From QQVM01 sp964544885 (GTDB lineage Bacteria; Bacteroidota; Bacteroidia; AKYH767-A; 2013-40CM-41-45), in contig CAZJDX010000004.1 in NCBI GenBank assembly GCA_964544885.1, positions 112,312 to 176,311 of the forward strand: 64,000 nucleotides of DNA. The letters are read 5' to 3'. Positions 18,334 to 28,475 of the stretch are shown here, piece by piece. The translations under genes were made by a program, and so were the position numbers. The stretch's first letter is position 1. Every line of letters begins with the position of its first letter. The notes beneath the pieces were generated by a model. It was not told the DNA's origin, made no database searches, and saw only the letters and a program-made list of their open reading frames with translations.

Positions 18334-21201
18334 ATGAAAAAATTAGTATGCCTGATTCTGTCAGGCTTATTTGTAACCGGCACTGTCTATCAGGTCATGT
18401 CCGTTGATCCTTCCCGTTCGGCCGGGACTTTCTCCGGGAAACAAGCTGCATCGGATGTGTATAACGGAGCCAGGATCAAAGCGGGACTACTGGTTATAAA
18501 GGTCAGTGCTCAGTACAGGCAGTTCTGTACACCAGACGAGATCCGGGAACCGCGGATAAAAGCTTCCTTACTGAAGATCGGGACTACCCGTGTTGAAAGG
18601 AAATTCCCGCTTGCAACCCCTCCTTCAGCTGAGCTGAACAGGCATGGGAAAGCCAGAACCGATCTCAGTCTGATGTACACGGTGCATTTTACATCTTCTG
18701 TATCCATGGATGAGGCAATTGCGACGCTCAGCTCGTCCGGCTTATTGGAATACGCGGAACCACTTTACATACATAATCTCAGTTATACTCCCACTGATCC
18801 GGAGCTCGGATCACAGTATTTCATCGGAAAGATCAACGCTTATACAGCCTGGGATGTAACGCAGGGTGATACAAATGTCGTAATCGGTATTGTTGACAGC
18901 GGCACCGACTGGGATCATCCGGATCTTGCCGGAAATATTAAATACAACTGGTCGGACCCGATTGACGGCATTGACAATGACCTTGACGGTTTCACGGATA
19001 ATTTCCGAGGCTGGGATGTGAGCGAAAATGATAATGATCCGATGAACGGAAGCAGTGACCATGGTTCACACGTTTCTGGATGCGCCGCCGCTGTTACCGA
19101 TAACGGTATTGGTGTCGCCAGTCCGGGTTTCAATTCAAAATTCCTTCCGGTTAAAAGTTCCCTGGATGCCAGTACAACATCGATTGACGATGGCTATGAC
19201 GGAGTGGTTTATGCCGCCGAGCATGGCGCCGACATCATCAATTGTTCCTGGGGTCGTGGTGGCAGTCCGAGCCTGTTTGAACAGGATATCATCAATTACG
19301 TAACGCTTGATCTCGACAGACTGGTTATCGGCGCCGCCGGAAATGACGGCGTTGAAGAGCTGCATTTCCCGAGCAGTTATAAATATGTTACCTCGGTTGC
19401 CTGGACCGGGATGACCGATGCAAAGAACGGCAGTTCCAATTATGGTTTCGGAATAGATGTGTGTGCGCCCGGTACATCGATTTACAGTACGGTGCATAAC
19501 AATTCATATGTTGCCTATAGTGGTACTTCCATGGCAGCTCCGGTAGCGGCCGGAGGAGCGGCGCTGATCAAGGCCCGCTTCCCTTCGATGAATGCGCTTC
19601 AGATCGGACAACAGCTTCGCGTGACCTGCGATAATATATACGGTACTTCAGGGAATACTGCCTATCAGTTCAAACTGGGTAAGGGAAGGATCAACCTGTT
19701 CAAAGCGGTGACAGATTCACTTTCTCCCGGCGTAATGGTGGATTCAATCAGTACCCGTGACAACAATGATCAGGTATTCGTTCCGGATGATACGCTGAGC
19801 ATTCATGCCTTCTTTAAAAATTTTCTGAGACCTACATCGGGACTGACCTGCAATCTCACCAGTTCCTCTCCATACGTCAGCATTGTTTCCGGCTCCTTCA
19901 GTCCGGGTGTGCTTGGCAGTCTGGATACGGTCAGCAATCACAGCGCGCTTTATAAAGTGCACGTTTCTCCCGGTGCGCCGGAGAATACCGAGGTTGTTTT
20001 CAGAATTACCATGACTGACGGAACCTGGTCTGATTTTTACGCGTTCCGGATCACGGTGAATGTGGATTATATAAATATTGCCATCAACGATGTAGCGACC
20101 AGTATCACCAGCAAAAGCGTGATCGGTTACAACGATGATTTGCAAAGTCAGGGATTTGGTTTCACTTACCTTGGCAGTCCTTCCATCCTCTATGAAATGG
20201 GCCTGATGATCGGAGCGCAGGGAACCCAGGTTTCCGATAATGTAAGGTCAACAGGCGGCGGAGCCGATGTTGACTTCTCTTCTGTGGTGAAGGTGCAGGG
20301 ACAGGAACCCGGAAGCATTTCCGATTTCGACGCTTATGGAGTGTTTAGTGATGCCAATAGTCCTGCTCCCTTGAATCTGCTCGTAACGCACAAAGCCTAT
20401 GCCTGGACCTCTGTACCGGACAGGAAATATGTCATGGTCGACTATTTCATTAAGAACACGGGAAGTGCAACGCTGAACTCAATGTATGCGGGATTATGTG
20501 CCGACTGGGATATACCATCCTATGAGAATAACAAGGCATCGGTCGATAACAGCCGGCGCATGGGTTATGTGTGGAGTACCGATGCGGGTGGCTTGTACGG
20601 CGCCATGAAATTGTTGTCAGCAGGTTCCTTTTCTCACTACGCGATTGACAATGTGCAGGGAGGCGGAGGCGCTGATCTCAGCGACGGCTTCAGTAATTCA
20701 GAAAAGTATCTTGTTCTCTCCACCAGTCGGTCTAATGCAGGAAACACAGCACCAACGGGAAACGACGTCATCAACGTGGTTTCCAGCGGGCCTCACAACC
20801 TTTCACCGGGTGATTCGGTGCGGGTAAGTTTTGCGCTCATTGCCGGAGAAGATCTTTCCATGATCCAGCAAAGCGCTGACGCGGCACAGGCTAAATACGA
20901 CAGTCTCTTTACCGGCATCGAACAGATTGCCTTGTCCGGTGCTTTTGCGCTGGAACAGAATTTTCCCAATCCTGTGAGTGATCTCACCAGAATTCATTTC
21001 ACACTCAAAGAAAATGGATTCACGGAACTGTCTGTTTACAATGTATTGGGCAATAAGGTGAAGACTCTTGTAAACGAATTCCTTGGAGGGGGTAAATATT
21101 CGGTGGTCGCAGACCTTTCAGAACTTCCTTCCGGTGTTTACTTCTATACTCTCAGCTCAGGTACATCCCGCAAATCATTGCCTCTCACGATTATGGAATA
21201 A
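18334..21201 (+). CDS. Subtilisin-family (S8) serine protease with T9SS sorting domain
   Basis: A secreted 955-residue protease, counted from the ATG at 18334; an upstream in-frame GTG at 18301 is less likely. A signal peptide (MKKLVCLILSGLFVTGTVYQ) and a propeptide to about 155 come first. The S8 catalytic domain follows with D188 (IGIVDSGTDWDHPDL), H246 (DHGSHVSG), the oxyanion region GAAGNDG and S399 (YSGTSMAAPVAAGG). After about 470 come beta-rich domains. The C-terminus is a T9SS type A sorting domain (LEQNFPNPVSDLTRIHF...LPSGVYFYTLS), so it is exported by T9SS and anchored or released. It probably digests external protein. A strong terminator follows at 21232. Confidence 0.95.
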   Translation: MKKLVCLILSGLFVTGTVYQVMSVDPSRSAGTFSGKQAASDVYNGARIKAGLLVIKVSAQYRQFCTPDEIREPRIKASLLKIGTTRVERKFPLATPPSAELNRHGKARTDLSLMYTVHFTSSVSMDEAIATLSSSGLLEYAEPLYIHNLSYTPTDPELGSQYFIGKINAYTAWDVTQGDTNVVIGIVDSGTDWDHPDLAGNIKYNWSDPIDGIDNDLDGFTDNFRGWDVSENDNDPMNGSSDHGSHVSGCAAAVTDNGIGVASPGFNSKFLPVKSSLDASTTSIDDGYDGVVYAAEHGADIINCSWGRGGSPSLFEQDIINYVTLDLDRLVIGAAGNDGVEELHFPSSYKYVTSVAWTGMTDAKNGSSNYGFGIDVCAPGTSIYSTVHNNSYVAYSGTSMAAPVAAGGAALIKARFPSMNALQIGQQLRVTCDNIYGTSGNTAYQFKLGKGRINLFKAVTDSLSPGVMVDSISTRDNNDQVFVPDDTLSIHAFFKNFLRPTSGLTCNLTSSSPYVSIVSGSFSPGVLGSLDTVSNHSALYKVHVSPGAPENTEVVFRITMTDGTWSDFYAFRITVNVDYINIAINDVATSITSKSVIGYNDDLQSQGFGFTYLGSPSILYEMGLMIGAQGTQVSDNVRSTGGGADVDFSSVVKVQGQEPGSISDFDAYGVFSDANSPAPLNLLVTHKAYAWTSVPDRKYVMVDYFIKNTGSATLNSMYAGLCADWDIPSYENNKASVDNSRRMGYVWSTDAGGLYGAMKLLSAGSFSHYAIDNVQGGGGADLSDGFSNSEKYLVLSTSRSNAGNTAPTGNDVINVVSSGPHNLSPGDSVRVSFALIAGEDLSMIQQSADAAQAKYDSLFTGIEQIALSGAFALEQNFPNPVSDLTRIHFTLKENGFTELSVYNVLGNKVKTLVNEFLGGGKYSVVADLSELPSGVYFYTLSSGTSRKSLPLTIME

Positions 21202-21231
21202 TACCCCTGAGCACTGATTGTTGCCATCCTG

Positions 21232-21260
21232 AAACCCGTGCATGTCACGGGTTTTTTTTT
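21232..21260 (+). terminator. Rho-independent terminator after the subtilase
   Basis: A 9-bp perfect stem (21232-21240 with 21246-21254, AAACCCGTG/CACGGGTTT) with a 5-base loop, followed by a run of T to 21260. It lies 30 bases past the stop codon. Confidence 0.9.
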
Positions 21261-21319
21261 ACCTGCCGGAGAATGAGACTATAATCCCGTTTGCGGAATA
21301 TTTTCTGTTTTTCGTTTTG

Positions 21320-21327
21320 TATCTTTG
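21320..21327 (+). promoter_or_regulatory. Candidate -7 element for the DUF5606-like gene
   Basis: TATCTTTG is an exact match to TAnnTTTG, 21 bases before the ATG at 21349. The nearest TTG (21291) is 26 bases upstream, longer than usual. Confidence 0.4.
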
Positions 21328-21348
21328 ATGCTGATAAATAACAGAACT

Positions 21349-21858
21349 ATGGAATTAAAAGATATTATTTCAGTTCCCGGAATGAGCGGACTGTATAAAG
21401 TTGTGGGGAACAACAAGAATGGATTCATTGTCGAATCGGTGAGTGATAATAAGCGTACCATGATCAGTTCCAGCCAGCGTATCATGACTCTGGTTGATAT
21501 CGGAGTGTATACCGGTGACAAGGAAGTGCCATTGAATGAAGTATTTCTCAAAATACAGCAATCAGGGAAAGACCAGACAATTGACACAAAAGGAGATTCA
21601 AAAAAGCTTCGCGAATTTTTCAGAGAGGTGCTTCCAAATTATGATGAGGGAAGGGTTTATGATTCCGATATTAAGAAAATACTGAACTGGTATTTATTGC
21701 TCAACGGAAAAGTTGATTTCAGCAAGGTGGAAGAAGCGGATGAAAAATTGCATGCGCAGCAGGACCACGATAAGCACATCCCAAAGATACACGAAGCGCA
21801 TGGGCCAAAGGAAAGCGCGGCTAAGGCAAGTACAGCCCGCACGCGTAAAAAGGTCTGA
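21349..21858 (+). CDS. DUF5606-like conserved Bacteroidota protein
   Basis: A 169-residue protein of unknown function. The conserved N-terminus MELKDIISVPGMSGLYKVVG is a hallmark of DUF5606 proteins of Bacteroidota, which is why I start at the ATG 21349 rather than an upstream TTG. It appears cytosolic: no signal peptide or membrane segment. A small beta-rich N-terminal domain is followed by a helical part (LREFFREVLPNYDEGRVYDS, then IKKILNWY). The lysine-, alanine- and histidine-rich tail from about residue 135 is low complexity and probably disordered. The gene lies 36 bases before the M3 peptidase on the same strand, so the two may be co-transcribed. Confidence 0.8.
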   Translation: MELKDIISVPGMSGLYKVVGNNKNGFIVESVSDNKRTMISSSQRIMTLVDIGVYTGDKEVPLNEVFLKIQQSGKDQTIDTKGDSKKLREFFREVLPNYDEGRVYDSDIKKILNWYLLLNGKVDFSKVEEADEKLHAQQDHDKHIPKIHEAHGPKESAAKASTARTRKKV

Positions 21859-21894
21859 AATTATTTTCGTATTGAATCGCCAAATCCATTATTC

Positions 21895-23622
21895 ATGTCA
21901 TATAGCGCTGATCCGGTAAGTGCTCCGGAAAAATTGAAACGGAATTATGTTGAGGAGTCATTGAACCTGGATGACTGGTCAAAGCTTGAACCGCTTTATA
22001 AGGATCTTGAGCAGAGAGTGCTGAATTCTCCTGATGATCTCCGGAAATGGCTGACCGACCTGAGTGAGCTGGAATCAGTTATCTCGGAACATGCAGGATG
22101 GTTGTATATAAGAATGACATGCGATACGATGGATGCAGAGAAGAGCAAGGCTTATACACATTTCGTTGAGGAGATAAATCCGAAGATCGAGCCTTATAAC
22201 GACCGCTTGAACAGAAAACTGCTTGCCTGTCCTCATGTGAAGAGTTTGCCGGCATCTTACCGCTTGTTCCTTAAACAGGTTGAGAATTCGATCCGGATTT
22301 TCAGAGAGGAAAACATTCCTCTGGAGGCTGAGATGACAGTCAAGGAGCAGAAGTATGGAGAGCTTTCAGGTGCCATGACCGTTGAGATGGGAGGGAAGGT
22401 ACTCACCCTGCAGCAGGCATCTAATTTTCTCAGGGATCCTGACAGACGCGTACGTGAAGCGGTTTACGGAAAAGTCAGTGCAAGAAGATTACAGGACAGG
22501 GAAAACTTTGATTCGCTTTTCAATGAACTTGTGTCGCTTCGTGATCAGGTGGGAAGAAACGCGGGATTCCGGGATTACCGCGACTATATTTTCGTTGAGC
22601 TCGACCGTTTTGACTATACCTCCGATGACTGCCTCAGATTTCATGAATCCGTCCGTAAGGTAGTCGTGCCGGTGCTTGATGAAATGATGTCTTCGCGCCG
22701 GGCTGCGATGAAGCTGGAAATCCTGAAGCCCTGGGATACCGAAGTGGATGAACTGGGCAGGCCAGACCTCAAGCCTTTCACTGACGGGAAGGAACTGATG
22801 GTCAAAACCATTTCATGCTTCAAGGCTATCCATCCTTATTTCGCGGAAGTTGCTTCGACGCTTCAGTCAATGAATTATACGGATCTCGACAGCCGTATCG
22901 GCAAAGCGCCTGGTGGGTATAATTATCCTCTCTATGAAAGTGGTGTGCCATTCATCTTCATGAATTCAAGCGGATCCCTGAGAGATGTGGTGACCATGGT
23001 TCACGAGGGTGGGCATGCGATCCACTCCATGCTCACACGGGACCTGGAGTTCATCGCGTTCAAGGAACTGCCTTCTGAAATAGCCGAACTTGCCTCCATG
23101 AGTATGGAACTGATCTCGATGGAGCACTGGGAACATTTTTTCTCAGATCCCGAAGATCTCCGGAGGGCAAAGCGTGAGCAACTCGAAGGTGTATTGGAAA
23201 CACTTCCCTGGATCGCCTGCATTGATTCATTCCAGCATTGGTTGTATACACACCCAACGCATAGCATACAGGAAAGAACGGAAGCCTGGAAACAGATCTA
23301 TCATTCCTTCAGTTCAGGCATCATAGACTGGTCAGGGAATCAGGCGGAACTGGAAACGCTTTGGCAAAAACAGTTGCATTTGTTTGAAGTGCCGTTTTAT
23401 TACATTGAATATGGCATCGCGCAGTTGGGCGCCATAGCGGTATGGCGAAACTATAAGAAAGATCCGGAGACGGCCGTAAAAAGGTATATGGATGCCCTGA
23501 GTCTGGGTTATTCCAGATCCATTCCGGAGGTCTATGAAACCGCCGGAATACGCTTCGATTTTTCTGAAGAATACATCCGGGAACTGATTTCTTTCACGCG
23601 TGACGAACTCTCAAAAGTGTAA
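21895..23622 (+). CDS. pepF: M3-family oligoendopeptidase (PepF-like)
   Basis: A 575-residue cytosolic zinc metallopeptidase that degrades short peptides. The thermolysin-like motif HEGGH is at H370-H374 (TMVHEGGHAIHSM), and the third zinc ligand is supplied by the helix PSEIAELASMSMELI. Upstream are the usual oligopeptidase F helical bundle and the GGYNYPLYESGVPFIFMN substrate-loop region. Length fits the PepF/oligoendopeptidase branch (about 560-600) rather than the longer Dcp/PrlC branch. No signal peptide. Confidence 0.92.
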   Translation: MSYSADPVSAPEKLKRNYVEESLNLDDWSKLEPLYKDLEQRVLNSPDDLRKWLTDLSELESVISEHAGWLYIRMTCDTMDAEKSKAYTHFVEEINPKIEPYNDRLNRKLLACPHVKSLPASYRLFLKQVENSIRIFREENIPLEAEMTVKEQKYGELSGAMTVEMGGKVLTLQQASNFLRDPDRRVREAVYGKVSARRLQDRENFDSLFNELVSLRDQVGRNAGFRDYRDYIFVELDRFDYTSDDCLRFHESVRKVVVPVLDEMMSSRRAAMKLEILKPWDTEVDELGRPDLKPFTDGKELMVKTISCFKAIHPYFAEVASTLQSMNYTDLDSRIGKAPGGYNYPLYESGVPFIFMNSSGSLRDVVTMVHEGGHAIHSMLTRDLEFIAFKELPSEIAELASMSMELISMEHWEHFFSDPEDLRRAKREQLEGVLETLPWIACIDSFQHWLYTHPTHSIQERTEAWKQIYHSFSSGIIDWSGNQAELETLWQKQLHLFEVPFYYIEYGIAQLGAIAVWRNYKKDPETAVKRYMDALSLGYSRSIPEVYETAGIRFDFSEEYIRELISFTRDELSKV

Positions 23623-23731
23623 GATTTTATCGTCTTTTTTTTACTCGTTTTGACGAATTCCTCAATTCCGGGTTTCCCATTGAGAATTAATGGTAAAGAA
23701 CTTGCCTTAGACTTAAAATTTCGATGTGTCA

Positions 23732-23842
23732 TTAATTTCCTGTGATGGAGAGTTCATTCCATTGCCTCAGGAATTGTTTTTCCGCTTCTCTGGGTGAAAT
23801 TCCGGGACGGTTCAGGATGTAATGAAAAGCCCCATTTTTCAA
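23732..23842 (-). CDS. Candidate 36-aa small ORF
   Basis: An open frame from a TTG codon at 23842 to TAA at 23732. Its predicted sequence looks protein-like, with a GISPREAEKQFLRQWNEL segment, and its codon choice resembles neighbouring genes. There is no ribosome-binding site, promoter or known family, and it lies antisense in the 286-bp gap between two plus-strand genes. It could be a relic of a larger gene or chance. Confidence 0.2.
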   Translation of the reverse strand: MKNGAFHYILNRPGISPREAEKQFLRQWNELSITGN

Positions 23843-23908
23843 TCAATCAGGCGCATTTAACCCAAACCCGGAGCGCATGCTTAGCATATAAGGAATCGCA
23901 CTAATTGT

Positions 23909-26900
23909 GTGCATACCTTGGCTAAAATTACAAATCAATCTCAGCGAAAAGTTTCGGATGAGGGCCGGAAGATCCTGTATAGGCTGCTGCTCTTCGCCGT
24001 AAGCATAATCTATGCCCTGGTATTTATTCTGGACTATCTGTTGCAATTACAGTTTACTTTTTTCCTGCTGCTCAGTCTCTTCGGATTTGTCATTCTCACT
24101 TTGCTTTACATGTGGTTCAGGGTTTCAGTTGTGGAACCTGTTGAAGCGACGGAAGCAGCAGAGGCTGAACCGGAAAGTTCCCCGGAAAAATTTCAGGATG
24201 CTCAGTTTCTCGTAAACATGCTCACCGGCCTTACCATTGATTGTACTGAGGCCGCCTGTTCATTGTTTGAAGCTGACAGCGTTTCAGAACTCAGCGGCAT
24301 AGACCTGACAGGACTGATGGCGGTTAAATGGAGTGTGGATGAGAATACGCTGATCCGCAGACAACTTCAGCAAACCAATAAGGCAAGCGCGATAGGAACC
24401 TATGTAAGTCTGAAGGGAAGAGTTTTCAAAGGACTGATGCAGGCATCGCGCCTGAGCGGTACGGAAGAAAAAATCCTCGCCGTCAGGATAACGGACTTAT
24501 CCAATCTGCCTGAAAGCATAACTTCTACGGCGCGTGCGGAAACAGAAGCCATTGAACGTGATCATACGTCCCGTCTGCTCTTCGAAGAAGGTATTATACC
24601 AATTGCCTTTGTGGGAATTAACTACAAGTTTGAGCAGGTGAACAAGGCTTTCTGTGATTTGCTGGGCTATTCAAAGGAAGAACTGAAGCAGTTAACCGTG
24701 CTGGATATTGTGTTTCCGGATGACAAGGTTCAGGAACGGAAAAATCTGTCTCTGGTATTCAGTGGCGAAAGTCCGGTGAGTAAAAAGGAGAAAAGATTTG
24801 TACGTCGTAACGGAGATGTGATCTGGGTCAATACCTCTTCGACACTGGTGAGAAATGAGAGAAACCATCCCGGTTTTGTTTTGACGATGGCCGAAAATAT
24901 CACCCGCCGTAAGCGGATCGAATACAGCACTCATGCAAAAAAGGATAAGCTCAGCAGTTTACTGGAGAATGCGGAATACTCCATTATATCGGTTGACAGA
25001 CATTGCACTATCCTTCTGATCAATTCAAAGTTATGCGACATCTTGTTTTCACTTACGGGTATAGTTGTGGAAACGGGTTACAATGTGATGGACGTATTGC
25101 CCGGTTCATTCCGGGAAGAGTTTGCTGAGCTGCATCGCCGCGCCTTCACCGGTGAGCATTTTGTGCATGAAAAGAAGATTGTGGTTTCCGGAAGCGCTGT
25201 TGATATTGAACTTGTATTTACCCCTGTTACGGATGAAAATGGCAAGGTGTTGAGTGTTTCCGTCTTTGGCCATAATATTACGGAGCGCAAGAAATTGGAA
25301 GAAGAGCTTGTCAGACAGAAAACGGAAGCGGAATCTGCCACCGCAGCCAAGTCCGGCTTTCTTGCAACCATGAGTCATGAGATCAGAACTCCGCTCAATG
25401 GCGTTATAGGAATGGGAAGATTACTGAGCGATACACAACTGACGCCAAAGCAACAGGATTATGTAGATTCGATGTTGCTGAGCGGTGAAGCTTTGCTTTC
25501 CGTGATCAATGATATCCTTGACTACTCCAAAATCGAATCAGCGAAGATGGAACTGGAGGAAAAGCCGTTCGCCGTCCGCAGATGCATTGAGGAGACCTTT
25601 GACCTGCTTGCTGCCAGGGCAATTGAGAAAAAACTCTCGCTGCAATACAGTATAGCACGCGATGTGCCTACCTATATCATAGGAGATATTGTCCGACTGC
25701 GGCAGATTCTTATGAACCTGGTTGGCAATGCCATCAAATTCACACCGGCGGGAAAAATTACCGTCAGGGTAAACACAGTGAGTCGGGAAAACGAAAATTA
25801 TGAACTCCTGTTCTCCGTGAAGGATACCGGTATCGGAATTCAGAAAGACAAGATTGGTAAGCTTTTCCAGAGCTATAGTCAGGCTGAAAAGAGTACGGCG
25901 GGCACTTATGGAGGTACTGGTCTTGGACTGATGATCTGTAAAAATCTGGTGAACCTGATGGAAGGAAAGATCTGGGTGGAAAGCGAGGCCGGAATGGGAT
26001 CCGATTTCCTCTTTACTATCAAGACGAGGAAAGCTTCAAGTTCGGCGGTTCCCGAGCAGGTCCGCACCGGTTCGAACCGGCTGGTGAATTCTCATGTCTT
26101 GCTGATCGCTGATGATAAGTCCGAGGCAGACATCTATTATAATTATTTTAAAAGATGGAGCATGATCCCGCGGATTGAGTATGGTATACAGGCAGGCCTG
26201 GATCTGATCCGTGAACATCCGGAATATAGCCTTGTTCTTATCGATGCCCAGATGACGAGCACAAAACCGCTGGAGATTGCCGGTCAGTTGCGTCGTCTTC
26301 GTCCCCAGGATGAGTTGCCGATCATTCTTTTCAACGCGGATAAGGGAAATGAAATTTTCTATGATTATACCGGAGATCTGGTGTCTGCTGTGATTCCGGG
26401 CAATGTGGACCGGTCAAAGGTGCTTGATATTCTGATCGGGGTATTCTCCGTTGAGGATCATCAACGAACACAGCATGAAGCCGGATTAAAAAGCATGACT
26501 TCAAGGCTGGCAGATGAGTATCCGCTTAGAATACTTATCGCGGAGGACAACATGATAAATCAAAAGCTGGTTCAGAATATTTTTGAAGGACTCGGTTACA
26601 AGCCGGAGATAGTATCCAATGGTCTTCAGGTAATTGAAAAGCTTAAGTCTGCCGATTTTGATCTTATTTTCATGGATATTCAGATGCCGGAAATGGATGG
26701 ACTCGAAACGACACGCTTCATCATGCAGAAGATTGAAGCTTCCAGGAGGCCGGTGATTGTAGCCATGACCGCTTTTGCCCTTGAAGGTGATAAAGCAAAG
26801 TGCATAGAGGCTGGAATGAACGATTATATAAGCAAACCGTTCATGGTGGAGGAGATTGTCGAGAAAATAAAAAGGTGGTCCCAACCCCGAACAAATCCAT

Positions 26901-27304
26901 CTTCAGGAAGTATAACAACACCAGACATGGAACTAATTCAGAAACAGGCAATGCTTGACGAAAAAGTGTTGAACCGGCTGCGTGACATGGCAGCCAGCGC
27001 CGACATGGATTTCTTCGGAGAGGTCATGCGGATGTTCATACAACAGGGACGCGAGATAATTGATGATGTGGAAAAATTATGTCTCAACCGGGAATGGGAA
27101 AAGATGAGCCAACAGGCTCATAAGCTCAAAGGTTCTTCCTTGAATATCGGTGCTAATATGCTGGCGGAAACCTGCCGGATGATTGAGATAAAAGGTAAGG
27201 AATCTGAGTCTCAGGATTGTGTTTCCCTGACGAAGCGTCTTCGCACAGATTTCGAAGAAACGGTAAAGCGGATCCTGGAAGTGACCGGTCTGAAGGAAGA
27301 TTGA
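23909..27304 (+). CDS. Hybrid sensor histidine kinase with two receivers and Hpt domain
   Basis: A 1131-residue inner-membrane multistep phosphorelay kinase. Domains in order: two membrane helices (about residues 28-72); a helical linker; PAS domains at about 225-340 (GINYKFEQVNKAFCDLLGYS) and 345-460; HisKA with phospho-acceptor H490 (SHEIRTPLNGVIG); HATPase (NLVGNAIKFTP, DTGIGI, GGTGLGL). Then come a first receiver-like domain (IADDK, D779 in LIDAQM), a second receiver with D923 (FMDIQMPEMDG), and a C-terminal Hpt with H1071 (QQAHKLKGSSLNIG). The first receiver is diverged: the residue after the DD pair and the DxxMP context are not canonical. No partner regulator is adjacent, so the output is unknown. 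The start GTG at 23909 is my choice. Confidence 0.92.
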   Translation: MHTLAKITNQSQRKVSDEGRKILYRLLLFAVSIIYALVFILDYLLQLQFTFFLLLSLFGFVILTLLYMWFRVSVVEPVEATEAAEAEPESSPEKFQDAQFLVNMLTGLTIDCTEAACSLFEADSVSELSGIDLTGLMAVKWSVDENTLIRRQLQQTNKASAIGTYVSLKGRVFKGLMQASRLSGTEEKILAVRITDLSNLPESITSTARAETEAIERDHTSRLLFEEGIIPIAFVGINYKFEQVNKAFCDLLGYSKEELKQLTVLDIVFPDDKVQERKNLSLVFSGESPVSKKEKRFVRRNGDVIWVNTSSTLVRNERNHPGFVLTMAENITRRKRIEYSTHAKKDKLSSLLENAEYSIISVDRHCTILLINSKLCDILFSLTGIVVETGYNVMDVLPGSFREEFAELHRRAFTGEHFVHEKKIVVSGSAVDIELVFTPVTDENGKVLSVSVFGHNITERKKLEEELVRQKTEAESATAAKSGFLATMSHEIRTPLNGVIGMGRLLSDTQLTPKQQDYVDSMLLSGEALLSVINDILDYSKIESAKMELEEKPFAVRRCIEETFDLLAARAIEKKLSLQYSIARDVPTYIIGDIVRLRQILMNLVGNAIKFTPAGKITVRVNTVSRENENYELLFSVKDTGIGIQKDKIGKLFQSYSQAEKSTAGTYGGTGLGLMICKNLVNLMEGKIWVESEAGMGSDFLFTIKTRKASSSAVPEQVRTGSNRLVNSHVLLIADDKSEADIYYNYFKRWSMIPRIEYGIQAGLDLIREHPEYSLVLIDAQMTSTKPLEIAGQLRRLRPQDELPIILFNADKGNEIFYDYTGDLVSAVIPGNVDRSKVLDILIGVFSVEDHQRTQHEAGLKSMTSRLADEYPLRILIAEDNMINQKLVQNIFEGLGYKPEIVSNGLQVIEKLKSADFDLIFMDIQMPEMDGLETTRFIMQKIEASRRPVIVAMTAFALEGDKAKCIEAGMNDYISKPFMVEEIVEKIKRWSQPRTNPSSGSITTPDMELIQKQAMLDEKVLNRLRDMAASADMDFFGEVMRMFIQQGREIIDDVEKLCLNREWEKMSQQAHKLKGSSLNIGANMLAETCRMIEIKGKESESQDCVSLTKRLRTDFEETVKRILEVTGLKED

Positions 27305-27333
27305 TTCTACCGGGGGCGTCAAACTGAGATTCC

Positions 27334-28350
27334 TTAAATCAGGTTGACTTCCATTTCCATCAGTACACCGAACTTTTCATTCACACTATCCTGTACTTTA
27401 CGTGCATGTGTAAGCAATTCCTTTCCTTTTGCTCCTCCGTAATTAACAAGTACCAGAGCCTGTTTATGGTGCATCCCGACTCTCCCTTCGATCTTTCCTT
27501 TCCAGCCACATTGTTCAATTAACCAACCGGCTGCAAGTTTCATCTTGTGGTTGACGGTTTTATAAGCGACTATGTCAGGGTGCTTTTTCCGAAGTTCTTC
27601 AAAGACGGACTCATCGATCTCCGGATTCTTAAAAAAACTCCCTGCGTTTCCGAACTCTGCAGGATCCGGTAATTTGCTGCGGCGTATATTAATGACAGCC
27701 CGGCTCACATCTCTTATATCAGGCTTCGTAACACCCATCGCCATTAATTCCTGATTTATGGCACCATAACTCGTATTGAGTACGGGATTTTTACTCAGCC
27801 TGAAACTTACCGAGGCGATCAGATACCTGTTCCTTGCCTCGTGCTTGAAGATACTGTCACGGTAGGCAAAGCCGCACTCATCATGCAAAAATGTCCTCAG
27901 CCCGTCATCCTGCAGATCTACGGCTTCCAAAGAGTGAAAACTGTCTTTCATTTCCACGCCGTAGGCGCCGATATTCTGGATAGGAGATGCCCCCACGCAG
28001 CCGGGTATGAGGGATAAATTCTCCAGTCCCCCCAGGCCATTATCAATACTGAACATCACCAGGTCATGCCAGACCTCGCCTGCTCCGGCTTCTACGATGG
28101 CATGGTCAGAATCTTCCCTGACAATTTTAATCCCTTTGATCACATTATGGATCACCAGACCGGGAAAATCTCCTGTCAGCAGAATATTGCTACCGCCTCC
28201 CAATACGAGCCTGGGTAACTGGCGGTACTCGGGCAGGAGCAGCAGAGAACGGACTTCCTCCGGATTATGTACTCTTGTATAAAAAGCAGTTTTGCATTCA
28301 ACACCCAGGGTGTTCAGGTGGAGTAAGGAATAATTTCTGAGGATCTTCAT
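27334..28350 (-). CDS. murB: UDP-N-acetylmuramate dehydrogenase
   Basis: FAD enzyme that reduces UDP-GlcNAc-enolpyruvate to UDP-MurNAc in peptidoglycan synthesis; cytosolic. The 338-residue protein has FAD-binding LGGGSNILL, PIQNIGAYGVEMKD, the YRDSIFK segment and the catalytic serine in NAGSFFKNPEI, plus a C-terminal glutamate (VLMEMEVNLI). The E. coli-type architecture (type I, with the extra GFAYRDSIFK loop) and length are as expected. It converges with the hybrid kinase (29-base gap). Confidence 0.95.
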   Translation of the reverse strand: MKILRNYSLLHLNTLGVECKTAFYTRVHNPEEVRSLLLLPEYRQLPRLVLGGGSNILLTGDFPGLVIHNVIKGIKIVREDSDHAIVEAGAGEVWHDLVMFSIDNGLGGLENLSLIPGCVGASPIQNIGAYGVEMKDSFHSLEAVDLQDDGLRTFLHDECGFAYRDSIFKHEARNRYLIASVSFRLSKNPVLNTSYGAINQELMAMGVTKPDIRDVSRAVINIRRSKLPDPAEFGNAGSFFKNPEIDESVFEELRKKHPDIVAYKTVNHKMKLAAGWLIEQCGWKGKIEGRVGMHHKQALVLVNYGGAKGKELLTHARKVQDSVNEKFGVLMEMEVNLI

Positions 28351-28475
28351 ATAATCGGAAAAGTGAAATTACATGCTCAGAACTATCAAAATTTATCTCC
28401 GGATCTTTCTTTTAAACCGAATTACTCACAAGGTAAAATCATCATTTCACCAAGCAGGTACCGGTATGGACTGAA

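Noticed and set aside
21325..21348. Upstream TTG start for the DUF5606-like gene
   Set aside because: It would overlap the -7 element, and the conserved family N-terminus begins at the ATG 21349.
26067..26080. CCGGTTCGAACCGG palindrome resembling a tRNA T-loop
   Set aside because: It is inside the hybrid kinase coding frame and no tRNA cloverleaf can be drawn around it.
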